Assembly (NCBI GenBank): GCA_964036045.1
Contig: OZ038388.1
Span: 9,462,223 to 9,526,222, forward strand
Source of the DNA: Eutreptiella sp. 'Long Island Sound 2002'
Taxonomy: Eukaryota > Euglenozoa > Euglenophyceae > Eutreptiales > Eutreptiaceae
Direction: 5' to 3'
DNA: 64,000 nucleotides
A program made the translations under genes and the position numbers. The notes under the pieces were generated by a model, which worked only from the letters and a program-made list of their open reading frames with translations, was not told the origin of the DNA and ran no database searches. Of the stretch, positions 1 to 11,590 are shown in pieces. Positions within the stretch are counted from its first letter, which is position 1; each line of letters opens with the position of its first letter.

Positions 1-3000
1 AAGAGAATTTGTTCCCTTGCTCGTCCTGCTTGGAGACATTAATCACATCGCCAGTACTCAGCTGCGTCTGTGTGTCGCTGCCGATGATGGTGCCTCAGTC
101 TTCCATTGCAGTTGTTTCCGCACGGCTACGAACTGCAATGCGACATCCTCATGAACATTGGCGATGGGTCAGAGAGCAACGTCATGCAGACGAAAATCAA
201 AAATCATGTCATTGGTATACTGCCAGTAATGGTTGGGAGTAAATTGGCACCTGACGGTCCAACGCATTTGCCACTTAAGGGCCATTTCATCATAAACGGA
301 CGGGACAGTGTCTTGGTGGCACAGCAGCGGGTCATCAACAATCATGCACTGCTTTACAAGATCGCATCAGCGTCTGATTGTGTGCAGCATATATGCGAGG
401 TGCGGAGTACCATATTTGACGCTACGCGTGTCCCGTTGATCCTCTTTGTCAAAATGAATATGCGCAACCATCAACCCTCACCCATCACCGTCAGTGTACC
501 TTTCTTTCGCAACGAGGTGCCATTGATGTACATGTTTTTGGCATTGGGTTGTTGCAACATCAACCAAATTATGAAATTGATTCACACTGCGGTCAGAAAT
601 ATGCAGCTGCATATTGATGTGGACCACCTCTTACTCCCATCTGCATTGGATGGTCCAGTGCTCATGCATTCCGATGATGGCACACCGTCTGAGCAATGGA
701 CCCGCCAACTTGTGATCGACATGTGCAGATTCATGCAGTCCAACACCCTCAGCCCCATGCGCTGTACCATTGAACATATCACTGCTAATGTCCTGCCACA
801 TTTACACGAACACGGTCTTAAAGCCGAGCATTTGGCGTACATGACGGCGTTGGTCCTGAGCAGCGCAGGTGGGTATGCCAAACATCATACCCATCGTGAC
901 TCACAGATCAACAAGCGCATCGAAATGCCCCATCTCCCTCCGATGCAGCAGCTGCGTGCATGTCTGTTGAAACAGCGCAATAACTTGGAGCGGAATGTTG
1001 CAAAAGGCATGAGTGACAATAAGCAAAGTCTCTGGAAATGAGTCCACGATTGGCATGCAGATCCACAGCTGCAGGAGTCAAATGACATTTGTGATCTCCT
1101 GCTCAGTATGATTCAAACACACAACATGACCCGGCAAATGATGAGTGCGATGCTGACCGGTAACAGGGTCACACATGCCTCCATTGCTCAATCTATGCAT
1201 TATCAGAATAACAGCCGGACGGGTGTTGTTCAGTTGTTGCAAAAATATAATTTGACTGGCAGTATTTCGCATTTAAGGCGTATCAACACGCAACCTGAAA
1301 AGATGGGACGGGCAAGTAAACCCCGTCGGCTGCATCCCTCAACTATTGGGTTTTTATGCCCAGTTGAGACTCCGGAGGGTCCCATTTGTGGACTACTGTG
1401 CAGTGTTGCCCTCGGCCCTGGATCCGTCCGTGGAGCAGAAAGCAACAGCACTGCAGCATGTGAAGGAAGTACTCGCCGATCTGCTGTGTCCACTACACAG
1501 CGACACTGTTGCACCATGTGTATTCTTTGACGGCGTGCCCATTGGCCGTGTGCTGCATGTGCAAGATGCATTGCGGTTATGCAGAACGGTCTCCAAAATC
1601 TGAATGCATCCACCGTCCACCCATGGATATGTGCGATCACTCCTATTTGGTGTGCATCTTACATCAGGCATTGCGTATGATGGATGTTTGCACGTACAGA
1701 TCGACGGCGGACGGCTGGTATGAACAGTCCTGGCTTTCAACAATGGCAAACTTGGTTTCGATGCTCCACCTGTTGAACCTGCTGACATTTTGACTGCACT
1801 GACAAATGGCGCACTCATTGTTATTGACCCATTGATGCAAGAGGATATGCATATTGCATTACACCCAGAACAACATGTGGACAATGCAGATGCCTGCGAA
1901 ATACATCTGCAATCCATGCTCGGACTTGCCTCCAGCCTCATTTCACGCATTGAGTGTAATCAATCCCCACGAAATACCTACCAGACAGCAATGACTAAGC
2001 AGTCCGTTGGTCCCTGGCTTGGACGTCATGAAATTGTTGATAGTACACATTTCCTAATACATGCAGAGGAACCATTGCTGGAGTCCAAGTTGAATGCTGT
2101 TGTCCTTACAATGAATGGAGACAATGTGCTGATTGCAGTGTCATCTTATAGTGGATGTAATCAGAATGATGCAATTGTGATGAATCAAACAGCAGTTGAC
2201 AATGGTGTATTCAGTACGTATCACGAAACAGCTGTTCGATTTGACTTGCAAAACGATGAACAGATGTGCATTACCCAGACGTCATTCGATATCCAGGCAC
2301 GTCCCATGTTGCACAGCATCAACGGCATAGTCCATTGTTCAAATCATGTAAATCACGGTGACCCACTCATGGCCTTTATCACAAGTGATGGACGTGTGCA
2401 TTTTCGTCTATTGCGTCAGGAGAAAAGTGCAGGTTACGTGCAACAGGTCGACATACTATTTTGACAGCATTCCTTCATACAAGATTTTCGCTGCTTCCAA
2501 ACACACCAATACATTTACAGACCAGGTATTGGGTGCATCTTTGCAGTATCTGTATGCTACAAACCCATGCAATGGGAAGACCTCATCATCACTCACCGTA
2601 CAGATTCGAATTGGATCGGTCCGCAGACCCCAGATTGGCGACACATTCGCCTCCAGGCACGGTCAGAAGGGTAAAATTGGTGCACTGTTGCAGTGTCACG
2701 ACATGCCATTCACTGATAAGGGGGAATTTCCGGACATCCTGTTCAATGCACATGGCATGCCTTCTCGAATGACAATCGGACAACTCTGGGAGCATGTGCT
2801 GTCCAAATAAAATCTCGAACATACCGGTAGCAAGCCCATACACGGCCGGTGTTTTGACAGACGAGACACAAAGTGGCTGTACAAAATTTTCAAAAAGTCG
2901 GATCACGAGGCACTGTACAGTGGCGTCAGTGGTCAGTTTCTAGGCATATGTAGCGTTGGTATTGCTTTTTATTTGCGTTTGAAACACATGACACGAGACA

Positions 3001-3378
3001 AGATGCATGCACGCGCAAATGGCCCTGTTACACAGTCTGGTCTGTTAACCCACTGACGGCCGTGCCCGTGGCGGTGGGCTCTGTTATGGCGAAATGGAAC
3101 GGGATGCGTCAATTGCACATGGGTGTATGACGTTCCTATATCAGCGTTTGTTATGGAAATCAGATGCGTATTGCATTACAGTGTGTCCTTTTTGTGGGTC
3201 ACACCCACTGGGCACCATTTAGTGGATGAATACCCCAGAAGAAGGGGGTGGGTTTGTGCCCACATGCAGATGCAAAAAATTAAGCACCGTATATGGCACA
3301 GTTGTGCCATATTCTTTTAAATTACCAATACAGGAGGCAGCAGCTGTTGGCATCAAAATGACATTTGGTGGTGTCTAA
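1..3378 (+). pseudogene. RPB2: RNA polymerase second-largest subunit (RPB2-like), 5'-truncated and decayed
   Basis: This is the catalytic beta-type subunit of DNA-dependent RNA polymerase. Conserved blocks appear in the right order: VMVGS near 225, GHFIINGRDSV near 280, PVETPEGP near 1360, FASRHGQKG near 2645, DKMHARANGP near 3000, GEMERD near 3090, a C-terminal CPFCG zinc pair near 3187, and VPYSFKL near 3305. The 5' end lies outside the window. Reading-frame damage is clear: TGA at 1039, 1601 and 1721, TAA at 2808, TAG at 3220, and frame changes near 1400-1430, 2450 and 3045. The final TAA is at 3376-3378. Divergence from cellular RPB2 and its zero-spaced convergent neighbour suggest an NCLDV-type origin, which is inference. 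A host polymerase paralogue is less likely but not excluded. Confidence 0.88.
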
Positions 3379-3602
3379 TCATTCAATGGATTGCAGTATC
3401 TCGCGCAATCTCACATTACCCGTTGCACAGCCACGAAGATATGTGGGCAGATCCTTGATGGCAACATTGTACGGGATGCGAATGAGTGTTACTCCGTCTT
3501 CTACACACATGTCGTCTTTGAGTTTATCCACCAACTTTCTGTAGTGGAAGAGTAAGAAAAAGTCACTGCCATGTCTTTCTTGGAGGGCTTGATCCAGGCC
3601 AA
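3379..3602 (-). pseudogene. VSR/homing-type endonuclease, C-terminal stub
   Basis: On the minus strand about 73 codons run to a TGA at 3379-3381. They show a helix followed by LKDDMCVEDG and the strand VTLIRIPYN, then a short helical tail. This is the usual C-terminal block of the small VSR-like/restriction-fold endonuclease domains that are frequent in giant viruses (pattern K..C...g..LIRIPY). The stop abuts the stop of the RPB2-like gene, as in compact viral genomes. The 5' part is missing: upstream of about 3602 the sequence changes to the LTR-element DNA, so the retroelement probably disrupted the gene. The family call rests on one motif and is tentative. Confidence 0.5.
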
Positions 3603-6540
3603 GCCCCCCTTAAAACCCGTTTGTTGATGCTAAGACAAACTTAAGTGTTTTTATCTCTCTTTTGTTGCCTAATGTACACTTTCTCAAAGTAACTAGGGTT
3701 GTGACCCTAGCCCCCCATGAAGTTCACCCCTACCACTCAACTGAGCGGAGGTACCTTCCTTCATGGAGGATATACCGAAATGAAACAGGCATTTCATGCT
3801 TAAGGCCTTGGAGGTTAAGCCTAGTGGTCTCCCACCCCAAGACCCCTATACTCAATTGTTTCTACCACTTATTGTGGTCCTACGTTGTAACTGTTTCTGA
3901 ATTCAGTTGCCTGGCCAAGTCATTTTCTGTGTGGTCCTGACATCTATGCCCCACATTCCTAACCAGCACCATTTCACCCAAAAGAGTGCACATGAAGTGC
4001 CTAATGCAACCTCTGAGGCAAGAGTCAGACCAATTTTCATATAAAATCTTTTGTATTATCCATTTGTGATTGAATCTTTGTGTATAAACCTGCTTTGTCT
4101 ATCTGCAGCCCTTCTGTGTTACACTGGATTCCAAAACCAATCATTGATTCGATCCACATCCTCTCCTTGCTCTACTTGCTGCTTTGGTTGGGGTTTTCAA
4201 CTACAAAACCTGCAGGAATACATCAAAATATCTAGGGCATGATTCAAGGACATCTTTCCGGTAGCAGAGACAGTCCCTTGTGACCTTTTGAACCGACCCT
4301 GAGAAGAAGTGCAGCACAAAAGCTCAACAACAAGTTCATCATGTCCGCGCCAAGCGTCAGGACCTGGCCCATCAGAACTGTCCAAGTGCAAATGGGCAGC
4401 ATGGCCCACCCAATGAGTGAACCACCTTACCGAGCTCCACATCATCTCAGTGGCGCATCTGGGTCCCAAGGAGATCCAGAACGCAGAAGGGCGGAAGAAA
4501 ATAAAGGCCTTACCACCGAGGCCTTAGCAGCACACGGTGGAGACAGCTTCAGTCACCTCCACAGACGTGTAGCTGCCTCAATATCCAGATCCAATTGTCC
4601 AGCTTCATCCTCAACTGCCATTGAAGGACCTGAGGAGTATGAGGAGCTGAAGAAGAAGATGGATGGGTACATCCTACATGAGGAGTACTACAAATCCATC
4701 CGTGGGGAAGATGGAGAGGAGCCATTGGCTGTACATCGATCCAGACCACGTACAGACGTAGGGTCCTACGCGCACTCTGGTCCTCCGTCCACTGCATCCC
4801 TGCCAAGACGACTAAGACCTTAGTATCCAAGACCATGTTGTCCAACCCCAAGGGCTCCCGAAGTGGGTCCGACCTGAGTCGAAGAACAACATCATCCAAG
4901 GCCAACCTACGGTGCCCTGGATCATACGGCCGAGCTGTTGGCCAAACTCCTGTCTGGATCAGAAGATCCAGATGTGACGGCCCTATCAGAGGCCATTAAG
5001 GCTAAACTGGGTATTGCAGAACCCTTACCCAAGCCAGAGTTGCCCTCTCTCTCTCCAGGACTGAGTACCTTGGCCGAAGATCTCAAAAGATCAAGGGTCT
5101 CAAGGCTGTTGCCTAAAGTTACCTGCCCCAGCCCCTTTCACCCCCGTGCCAGGACAGTGCCTATGGCTGATCTACAGGACGTGCCTGTCACAGAGAGTGA
5201 GAGAAGAGGGCTGTCAGCCCTGGCCCCTCTTGCCGGCGTGTCGCCTTCAGGCCTAACTCCGGGGGGTCGGAAGACGGGCAGACCAATTGGCCAGGCGAAC
5301 ATCCAGCTGGAACTGCCGGAGTTCGACCCCAAAAGTCTGCCCGAATGGGCAGAAGAAGAGTTCCTTTTGTTGACTGGCGGATCCCATGTGGATGTGGCCA
5401 CCAAATGTTCACTGCTAAAACGCTCATGCAAAAAGAAGTTTTTGCAAAAACAGGTTAAACAGATTGTGAAAACCTGTTCTACCTGGGCAGAGGGACTCCT
5501 GAGGTTCGAGAAAACATTCCCAGTCTATGAGACTGACCTCAGCGTACGCACACAGATCGAGGAGCTACCTATGCTCCCTGAGTTTTCATCCGCTGCGCGA
5601 ATTTCTGAGTATGTGTGCGACTTGGAGTACTTGTTTTCGAGGATGAACGTGGGCTCCTACGGAGCCACTGAGCCCCACCTGTGGCTCATGAGTAAGATCC
5701 CCCAGCGTACGTGGGATGATTGCCGCTCCACCTCTGAGAGGAAGAGCAAGACCCACTCGTACGATGAACTGGTGGATCTCTTGATTGAGCTAGCTCTTGA
5801 GAGAGAGAATGACTCCCACATGGAGAAATTCCTCAAGAAGCATTTGGGACGAGGTGGTACCCCTACCCCCGAACGTGGCGAAGGGAAGGGGCATAAAAAT
5901 CCCACTAACACCAACCAGGGAGGTGGTAAAGGGAGGGGCAACCTACGTGCCATGAACGAGGTTCAACCTGATGCAGGCACGCCCCCCCTGTTCTACTGCC
6001 GACCTGTCAATGACAAGGGGAAGCCTTGTCATGCCTCTGACTGCGATCTCCGCAGTGGCTGTATGCTGCAGATGAAACGTCAGCAGCATACCAAGGATGG
6101 GAAAACTGTGACCCATCAGGACCATTTCAGGTGTACCATCACCTGTGGTTACTGAGGCAAACGTCGTCACTATGAGGACGAATACCACATCAAGAAACGC
6201 GAGAGTGACAAACTCAAGCGTCAGGAGGCGGAGCGCCAGAAGACCCAGACGCCCGCCAGAAATCCCCCGAGCGGGGATAAAGGTGGTAAAGGAGGTGGCA
6301 AGGGGGGTGGCAAAACTGGACCCCCTAACCCCCAGAGGCGCTCATCAGCGCCCGTTGCTACACCCACTCCTGCTGCTACACCCGCTCCTGCCGCAGGTGA
6401 CCCTAAGAAACGCCCCCAAGGGGATAACGCTACCCCTGAGGGGAATAATTCCAAGAAGAGGCGCTTGGCCTGGATGGCCAAGTCCCTCATGGCTGCAGGG
6501 GAATAGGGGGGCGGCTCTGAAGACAATGCAGGCTTGATTC
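3603..6540 (+). mobile_element. LTR-retrotransposon remnant (leader/LTR-like DNA plus gag, no pol)
   Basis: Non-coding DNA of about 740 bp (3603-4340) leads into a broken gag frame ending at 6506. No protease, reverse transcriptase or integrase follows: the sequence passes directly into satellite DNA. The 3603-4340 part is taken as a 5' LTR and leader because of its place. I cannot define exact TG..CA ends or a primer-binding site. A stretch at 4165-4242 recurs in inverted orientation at about 32151-32222. The insertion appears to truncate the endonuclease stub on its left. Confidence 0.5.
4341..6506 (+). pseudogene. gag: Retrotransposon Gag polyprotein, interrupted
   Basis: A Gag-type capsid/nucleocapsid protein. 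The first ATG frame (4341-4823) has a basic and acidic coiled N-terminus and stops at TAG 4821. After a further TGA at 4875 the same frame is open from 4878 to 6152. It has a helical capsid-like middle part and a Gly/Lys-rich linker, then a Cys/His-rich region with CRPVNDKGKPCH, DCDLRSGCMLQ and HFRCTITCGY. TGA at 6153-6155 falls where the second cysteine of a CCHC zinc knuckle belongs. Past it the frame continues with GKRRHYEDEY and a Gly/Lys/Pro-rich tail to TAG 6504-6506. The last knuckle cysteine reads Tyr (TAC). No pol gene follows. Confidence 0.72.
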
Positions 6541-6599
6541 CATCTAAAATTGGCCGTATCCGAGAAATATGACATTCACCACCTAGTTGCGAATAGCAG

Positions 6600-7350
6600 C
6601 TTTTGTATAGCTCAAACCATACATGTTTGTTTTTGGCAAGAAATACGGTTTTTGGTAATGGCGGCTCGAAACACTCGATAAGATGCTCCAAAGCCCTGCA
6701 AAACACGTTTTTCTGAGTCCACCACACTCAACATAGGGTATGGGGCCCTAAAACTGACCAGTCATGCCCCAGAAATACTATTTTAGGCCAAAAAAATTGC
6801 CATTTTTTGGGCACAAAAAGCGGTTTGTTGGTGATGGTGGCTCCGGAACCCTTCATCATTTGCTCCAAAACACTGCAGAACGCGCTTCTCTGAGTCCAGC
6901 ACCCTCAAAATAGGGTATGGAGCCCTACCTGTGACCACTCAGGCCCCAAAAACACTGTTTTAGGCCAAAATATGGCCTTTTTTGTCCATTTTTGGCCAAA
7001 AGATGGATTTTTTTGGTTGGCCCTGAAACCCTTGATTGTCTGTCTCAAAACCTTGCAAAACGCGTTTTAGTGAGTCAGGCACCCTGGAAATAGGGTATGG
7101 GGCACTAGAACTGACCACTCGGGCGCCAAAAACACTGTTTTAGGCTACAAAATGGCATGTTTTTGGCCATTTTTGGGCAAAAAAATGCGGTTTTCTTTTT
7201 GGTGCTGGCGGCTTCAAAAAACTCAATAATGTGCTCCAGAAACCTTGCAAAACACGTTTCTCTGAGTCCACCACACTCAAAGAAGAATATGGAGCCCTAC
7301 GACTGACCACTCATGCCCCAAAAATGCAGTTTTAGGCCAAAAAATACAGC
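6600..7350. repeat. Satellite of about 180 bp, four degenerate copies
   Basis: A block containing CTGAGTCCACCACACTCA followed by a short AT-rich stretch and a GACCACTCATGCCCC-like segment recurs near 6713, 6891, 7070 and 7262. The spacings are about 178, 179 and 192 bp. Each copy also carries GCAAAACGCGTTT-like and TTTTAGGCCAAAA elements. No conserved reading frame crosses the copies. Confidence 0.8.
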
Positions 7351-7429
7351 GGGGCCAGCACTGCCCAAAAGCACATACGGAGACCAAGTGAAAAACAACG
7401 CTGGTCCACAGACCTAGCGTGTGTCAGCA

Positions 7430-7795
7430 AAAAAGCTGGCTTGGCGGCATTGGAGAGGAACTTTGGCGCGACAAATTTTGCTTGGCGGCGCTGGAAAGGA
7501 ACCTTGGCGCGACGAATTTAGCTTGGCGGCGTCCACGAGGAAGTTTGGTGCGACGAATTTAGCTTGGCGGCGTCCAGGAGGAACCTTAGCGCGACAAATT
7601 TAGCTTGGCGGCGTCCACGAGGAACTTTGGCGCGACGAATTCAGCTTGGTGGCGTCCACGAGGAACCTTGGCGAGACGAATTTAGCTTGGCGGCATCCAC
7701 GAGGAACCTTGTCGCGACGAATTTAGCTTGGCGGCGTCCACGAGGAACCTTGGCGTGACGAATTTAGCTTGGCGGCGTCAATGAGGAAGGTCTAA
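7430..7795. repeat. 41-bp tandem repeat, about nine copies
   Basis: The unit contains GCTTGGCGGCGTCCACGAGG followed by AACCTTGGCGCGACGAATTT. GCTTGGCGGC starts recur about every 41 bp from 7437 to 7768. Because 41 is not a multiple of 3, the apparent reading frames through it are by-products. Confidence 0.85.
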
Positions 7796-8144
7796 ACAGC
7801 ACTCACGACGAATTTCCAAACTTGACGGTGTTCATTGCAATACGCAGCGAAGTGGAAAGGAAAAGAACCAAAGGGGCTCGGCCAACACCCTTGGGCTGCT
7901 GAGCTGCGCTCAAGCGAGATCCACGGCAGCGAAAGAGACGACGTGTTCGGACTTCTGAACTTGTTAAAGTTTTGAAAACTTGTAAATATTTTGACTCCTC
8001 GAACCTTGCGAAACTCCGTTCACTCTTCAAAACCACAGAACACATCTTGCTTTTTATTAGATCCAAACTTTCGTCATCCTCATATTTTCATTCCTCTGGA
8101 CTTCTCGACGATGACCCTTCTCAAACGGAGGCACAACAGTAAAC

Positions 8145-8432
8145 ATGAGGTCCACAGATCCACAGGTCCAAATTGTCCCAGAAGAACTCGCCATCAGAGC
8201 GAGTTCAGAAGTAACCCATTGCGGCCTAAACAACACAAATGATGCTGATGATGCACAGTTTAAAATCAATGATTTAACACTTCAGTGGTACGAATTGAAT
8301 CTCAGAAAAACGCAACATCTGGCAAGCACTCGATCGAGATGTACAACTCCTGTGCTCTGGCCAATGCGCGCGCGTGATTTGCGCGGCTTACACTCATCAG
8401 TACCACAACCGTCGATTCACACCATCAACTAA
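8145..8432 (+). CDS. Hypothetical 95-residue ORF
   Basis: An ATG-initiated frame following an AT-rich stretch. The first 60 residues are acidic and polar (DPQVQIVPEELAIRASSEV, then NDADDAQFKINDLTLQW). The remainder is basic and low in information. I recognise no family. It lies just upstream of the T-poor insert and may be the first exon or a fragment of a gene interrupted by it. It might equally be a chance frame. Confidence 0.25.
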   Translation: MRSTDPQVQIVPEELAIRASSEVTHCGLNNTNDADDAQFKINDLTLQWYELNLRKTQHLASTRSRCTTPVLWPMRARDLRGLHSSVPQPSIHTIN

Positions 8433-8498
8433 AATGATAGCATTGCATACACAGACCACAACCCTATTACCAGACCTGACAGAACAAACTGCTGGCTT

Positions 8499-8867
8499 GT
8501 GGGGAACATTACAGGCACGGACCCCTCCCCCCCCCGGGCCCCCGCCCACCTCGCCTGGTGGTCTGCCCGCGCTTTGCAGGAGCTCCGCTGCTGTGTGAAG
8601 TGGGCCGGGGGAGCGAAAAGGCGAGAAGAGGTGCACATGGTGCACACCTTCGGGGAGATGCGCACCCGCACCCCAGCCGACCCCAACGAGGCTGCCCGGG
8701 AGGCCATCATGCCGCAAGCGGCATGGGAGGCCCTCCTCCGTGATGCGGTCCAGGGCCTCCGCCCCCCCTACACCCCCCAAGCCCTCCGCCAATGGCTCCA
8801 GGCCACCCACCCCCAGGCCTGGGCCATCGGCGCCCCCTCCCCACCCCGCCACCACCACACCAGGTAG
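8499..8867 (+). CDS. Hypothetical protein in the T-poor insert
   Basis: A frame of 122 codons. After a Pro-rich start it has an amphipathic helical part (LAWWSARALQELRCCVKW, then EAAREAIMPQAAWEALLRDAV), ending Pro/His-rich. Base and codon use are GC-rich like the LINE at 41-62 kb and unlike the genes around it. The helical segment loosely resembles the style of the LINE ORF1 N-terminus (residues 10-90), but I could not align them by eye. Unknown function. Confidence 0.35.
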   Translation: MGNITGTDPSPPRAPAHLAWWSARALQELRCCVKWAGGAKRREEVHMVHTFGEMRTRTPADPNEAAREAIMPQAAWEALLRDAVQGLRPPYTPQALRQWLQATHPQAWAIGAPSPPRHHHTR

Positions 8868-8869
8868 GG

Positions 8870-10975
8870 GAAGCACAGGGGCAAGGGGAGGGCAAGGGGC
8901 AGCAAGGGGCATTCAGGCAAGAGGGCACGGAGAGGCCCCAAGTGAGGCGCCGGAAGAGACACAACATGGGGGCAGGAAACCACCCAACAACCAGGAAGGG
9001 GCAGGAGCGGGGACCGAGGAACAGAGGAAAAGGGAACCACGGCAAACGCCACGACCCACACCCAGGAAGGGCATACCACGACGGGGGGACCAGCGCTGCC
9101 CCATCCCCACCGAACGCCGCACGACTCCCGGGGGCGCACCCCCGAACATGCACCGCCGAAGCAAGCAACGGACGCCGTACAGATCACACCAGCGCACACC
9201 CACCAGCCACCGGAAACCACACGGGGGATGGAGGGCACACCTACACGGGGAGAACTGGCCACACCCACAGAGGAAGCCGCAGAGAACGCCGCCGCGCGGC
9301 GCACCACCACACTCTCACCGCCAGGCGACGACCCCGGCCGCCACCAGGGCAACCTCACAGGCACCGGAAGAGGACAAAGGCGCGGCCACCGGGAACAGGG
9401 CTAGGGACCGGGATCCCCAGAGGACACGGGACCAAGGCACAGGTCCCCAGGGAGGGCAACCCCACGGACGTCTACCCAACCCATCAGCCTGAGCGGCACG
9501 CCCAGGCCCCGACAGCACGGACCCAGTGAGACACCCACACCGAACTGCACCCCCAAGCCACCAGCCAGCCACACTCCGGCCCGCACTCCGCACCACAACA
9601 CAGGCCAGGCTGACCTCCACTGACCCACAACGGCACAACGGGAGACCACGGCACACCGCACCACAGCTCGCCACAGTGCAACGCGCCACAGCACGACGTG
9701 AAGCGACGCGGCACAGAGCGGCACAACACGGCACGACTGACCCTAACCTGAAGGACTAACCGAAACAGACCACCGCACACCCCGGAAGGCGCCGCACCAG
9801 CACGCCACACACCGGCACCGCAGGCCACACACGGGGCCACCGCGCGCCTGGCAACAACGGTGGCGGGCCAGCCGGAAGGTTAAATCGGCACCGCAGAGGA
9901 GAAAGGACACGGACAACCCCAGCCCTCTAACCCAGAGCCACACCAAGCCGCTTGGCGCAGCTGCCCAGCCGGCAGAGCCAGGACCTAACCCGGCAGGAAG
10001 GGGCGCCGAGCCCAACGTGTACATAGCCCACCCGACCCACGCGCCGGAACACGGCCAGACAAAACGCAACCGCGAACAGCAGCCCGGAAGACCACACTGA
10101 ATGCGGTCCAGTGCGTGCGCCAGCCCAGGGAAGGAAGAGGGAGGAACAGGCAGGCCCTACCCCAGAAAGAAAAAAACACAGCGGGCGGAGGGAGGGGGGG
10201 GTGAGAGAACAGCCCACAGCCACCAAACCGCCCGCCAACACCACAAGAGGCGGCCAAACCCCCCAACCAGAAGGCACCGAAGACAGGACCCCCAAAGAGG
10301 CATAGGGGGACCACCCAGCCAAAACAGGCAACACCAAGCCAGGAACAGCGGGAAAAGGGACACCAAAACTTGCAGACACACGCCACGCTGGAAAAAAAAA
10401 AGGGCCAGCAGCCCAGCCCGAAAGAAAGGGGATGGGGGGACAGGGACCACAAGGCCCGGGACAGGGACACCCAGCAATCGACACCACAAAGCCAAACCAA
10501 GACACGCCCAAAAGAAAAAAGCGCAAAAAACACAGCCCGACAACCAAACCAAGAAGGGCGGGGCACAGCCGAGACCCGGGCCCAGCACGCACGCCCACAA
10601 ACCGCACCCCAGCCAGGAAAGGCAGGGAACAAGCGGGGCGCGCGCACAAACACGCACCCCCGCACAGCAACCCCAACCAGGAGGTGCAGGAGACCACGCG
10701 GGACGGGCGCACGAGCACACATACACACGAACACCCCCCCCAAGGAGAGGCGGGGCGCAGCCGAAACCCAAACCCCAGCACGCACGCCCACACCGCACAC
10801 CGGAACCAGAAACGGCGGGGGGCAAGCGAAGCGGGCACGCAACAACACACGTCCCATAAGCAGGCCGAAACCTAAGCCCAACCATGAACACCACAAACAG
10901 CCGGCAAAAGAGGGACAACACCACAAACCGTGCCCAAACACAACCATCCAAGACCCCAGTCAGGACTGGCGGGGT
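8870..10975. other. T-depleted (A/C/G-only-like) low-complexity tract
   Basis: Over about 2.1 kb the + strand consists of A, C and G with very few T. On the minus strand A is therefore rare, stop codons nearly vanish, and frames of more than 300 codons open in several registers at once. These show no domain and are not genes. Runs such as CCCAACC, GGGAACC and CACACCC dominate without a fixed period. Confidence 0.85.
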
Positions 10976-11590
10976 TAACTAAACCCACACCCAACCGCAA
11001 CCCGGACCCAAACACAAACGCCGCACAACAGTAGGAAACCCAGTGTCGACAGCCCGGGCACTGAGGCAGCCCGTGCCATGCAGCTGACCCAGCCAAACGA
11101 GATCCGGAGACCGGGGGTAAGACTGCATCCTAAGGCCTGCGCTGCTTTGGGACTCGAGGCGGAGCGTGCGACACCCAAGCGCCTCGGAACCCTAGTACCA
11201 AGAACGTGCATGCATGCCTTGGGAACGGGATACGCCAGGAAGTCCGGTGAACCTCTAGGGTTCCGCCCAAAGGAGGGGACGTGCGCAAGCACGGGGGCAC
11301 ACCCTCCCGGCGAGACAAGCCAATCAGGCTGGCGGCGATCAGCCCTCCCGGTGTTGCCCGGGGCTGCTTTGTTGGGGGCCAACAGTCAGGCCTAGCGGGA
11401 TGTAAGCTGCCTCCCCTCTTCGCGCGCGGAGCCTCCTCCTGTTCGTCACAGGGGCGACGCGAGGGGGAACCTTGGGGCGCCTCTCCACGACCGAGTGCAC
11501 CTACCTACCTACCTCTGAAAACGATGTTCTCCAATGACTGCTACGAAGACTGTCGAACAAGAAAAATTGTACTGGAACGGAATTACGCTT

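Larger units (their letters stand above)
8499..11517 (+). mobile_element. Putative retroelement insert with T-depleted + strand
   Basis: An abrupt change to GC-rich DNA occurs near 8515, and balanced composition returns just after a short tandem tail of about four CTAC units (about 11500-11517). Such a short-repeat tail is typical of non-LTR retrotransposon 3' ends. The left part encodes one short plausible protein. Most of the rest (8870-10975) is extraordinarily poor in T, and 11000-11500 is ordinary GC-rich DNA without genes. The insert separates the upstream ORF from the BTB-BACK gene. I see no reverse transcriptase in it, so if it is a LINE it is 5'-truncated or non-autonomous. Confidence 0.4.

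Noticed and set aside
1-3378. Reassigned genetic code in which TGA is sense
   Set aside because: TGA recurs in several broken genes, but RPB2 also contains TAA, TAG and frame changes, and intact genes here use TGA as a normal stop. Decay explains it better.
9927-10951. Minus-strand frames of 260-320 codons in three registers
   Set aside because: The strand has almost no A, so stop codons are absent by composition. Products are Cys/Val/Leu/Trp-rich noise without domains, and three registers are open at once.
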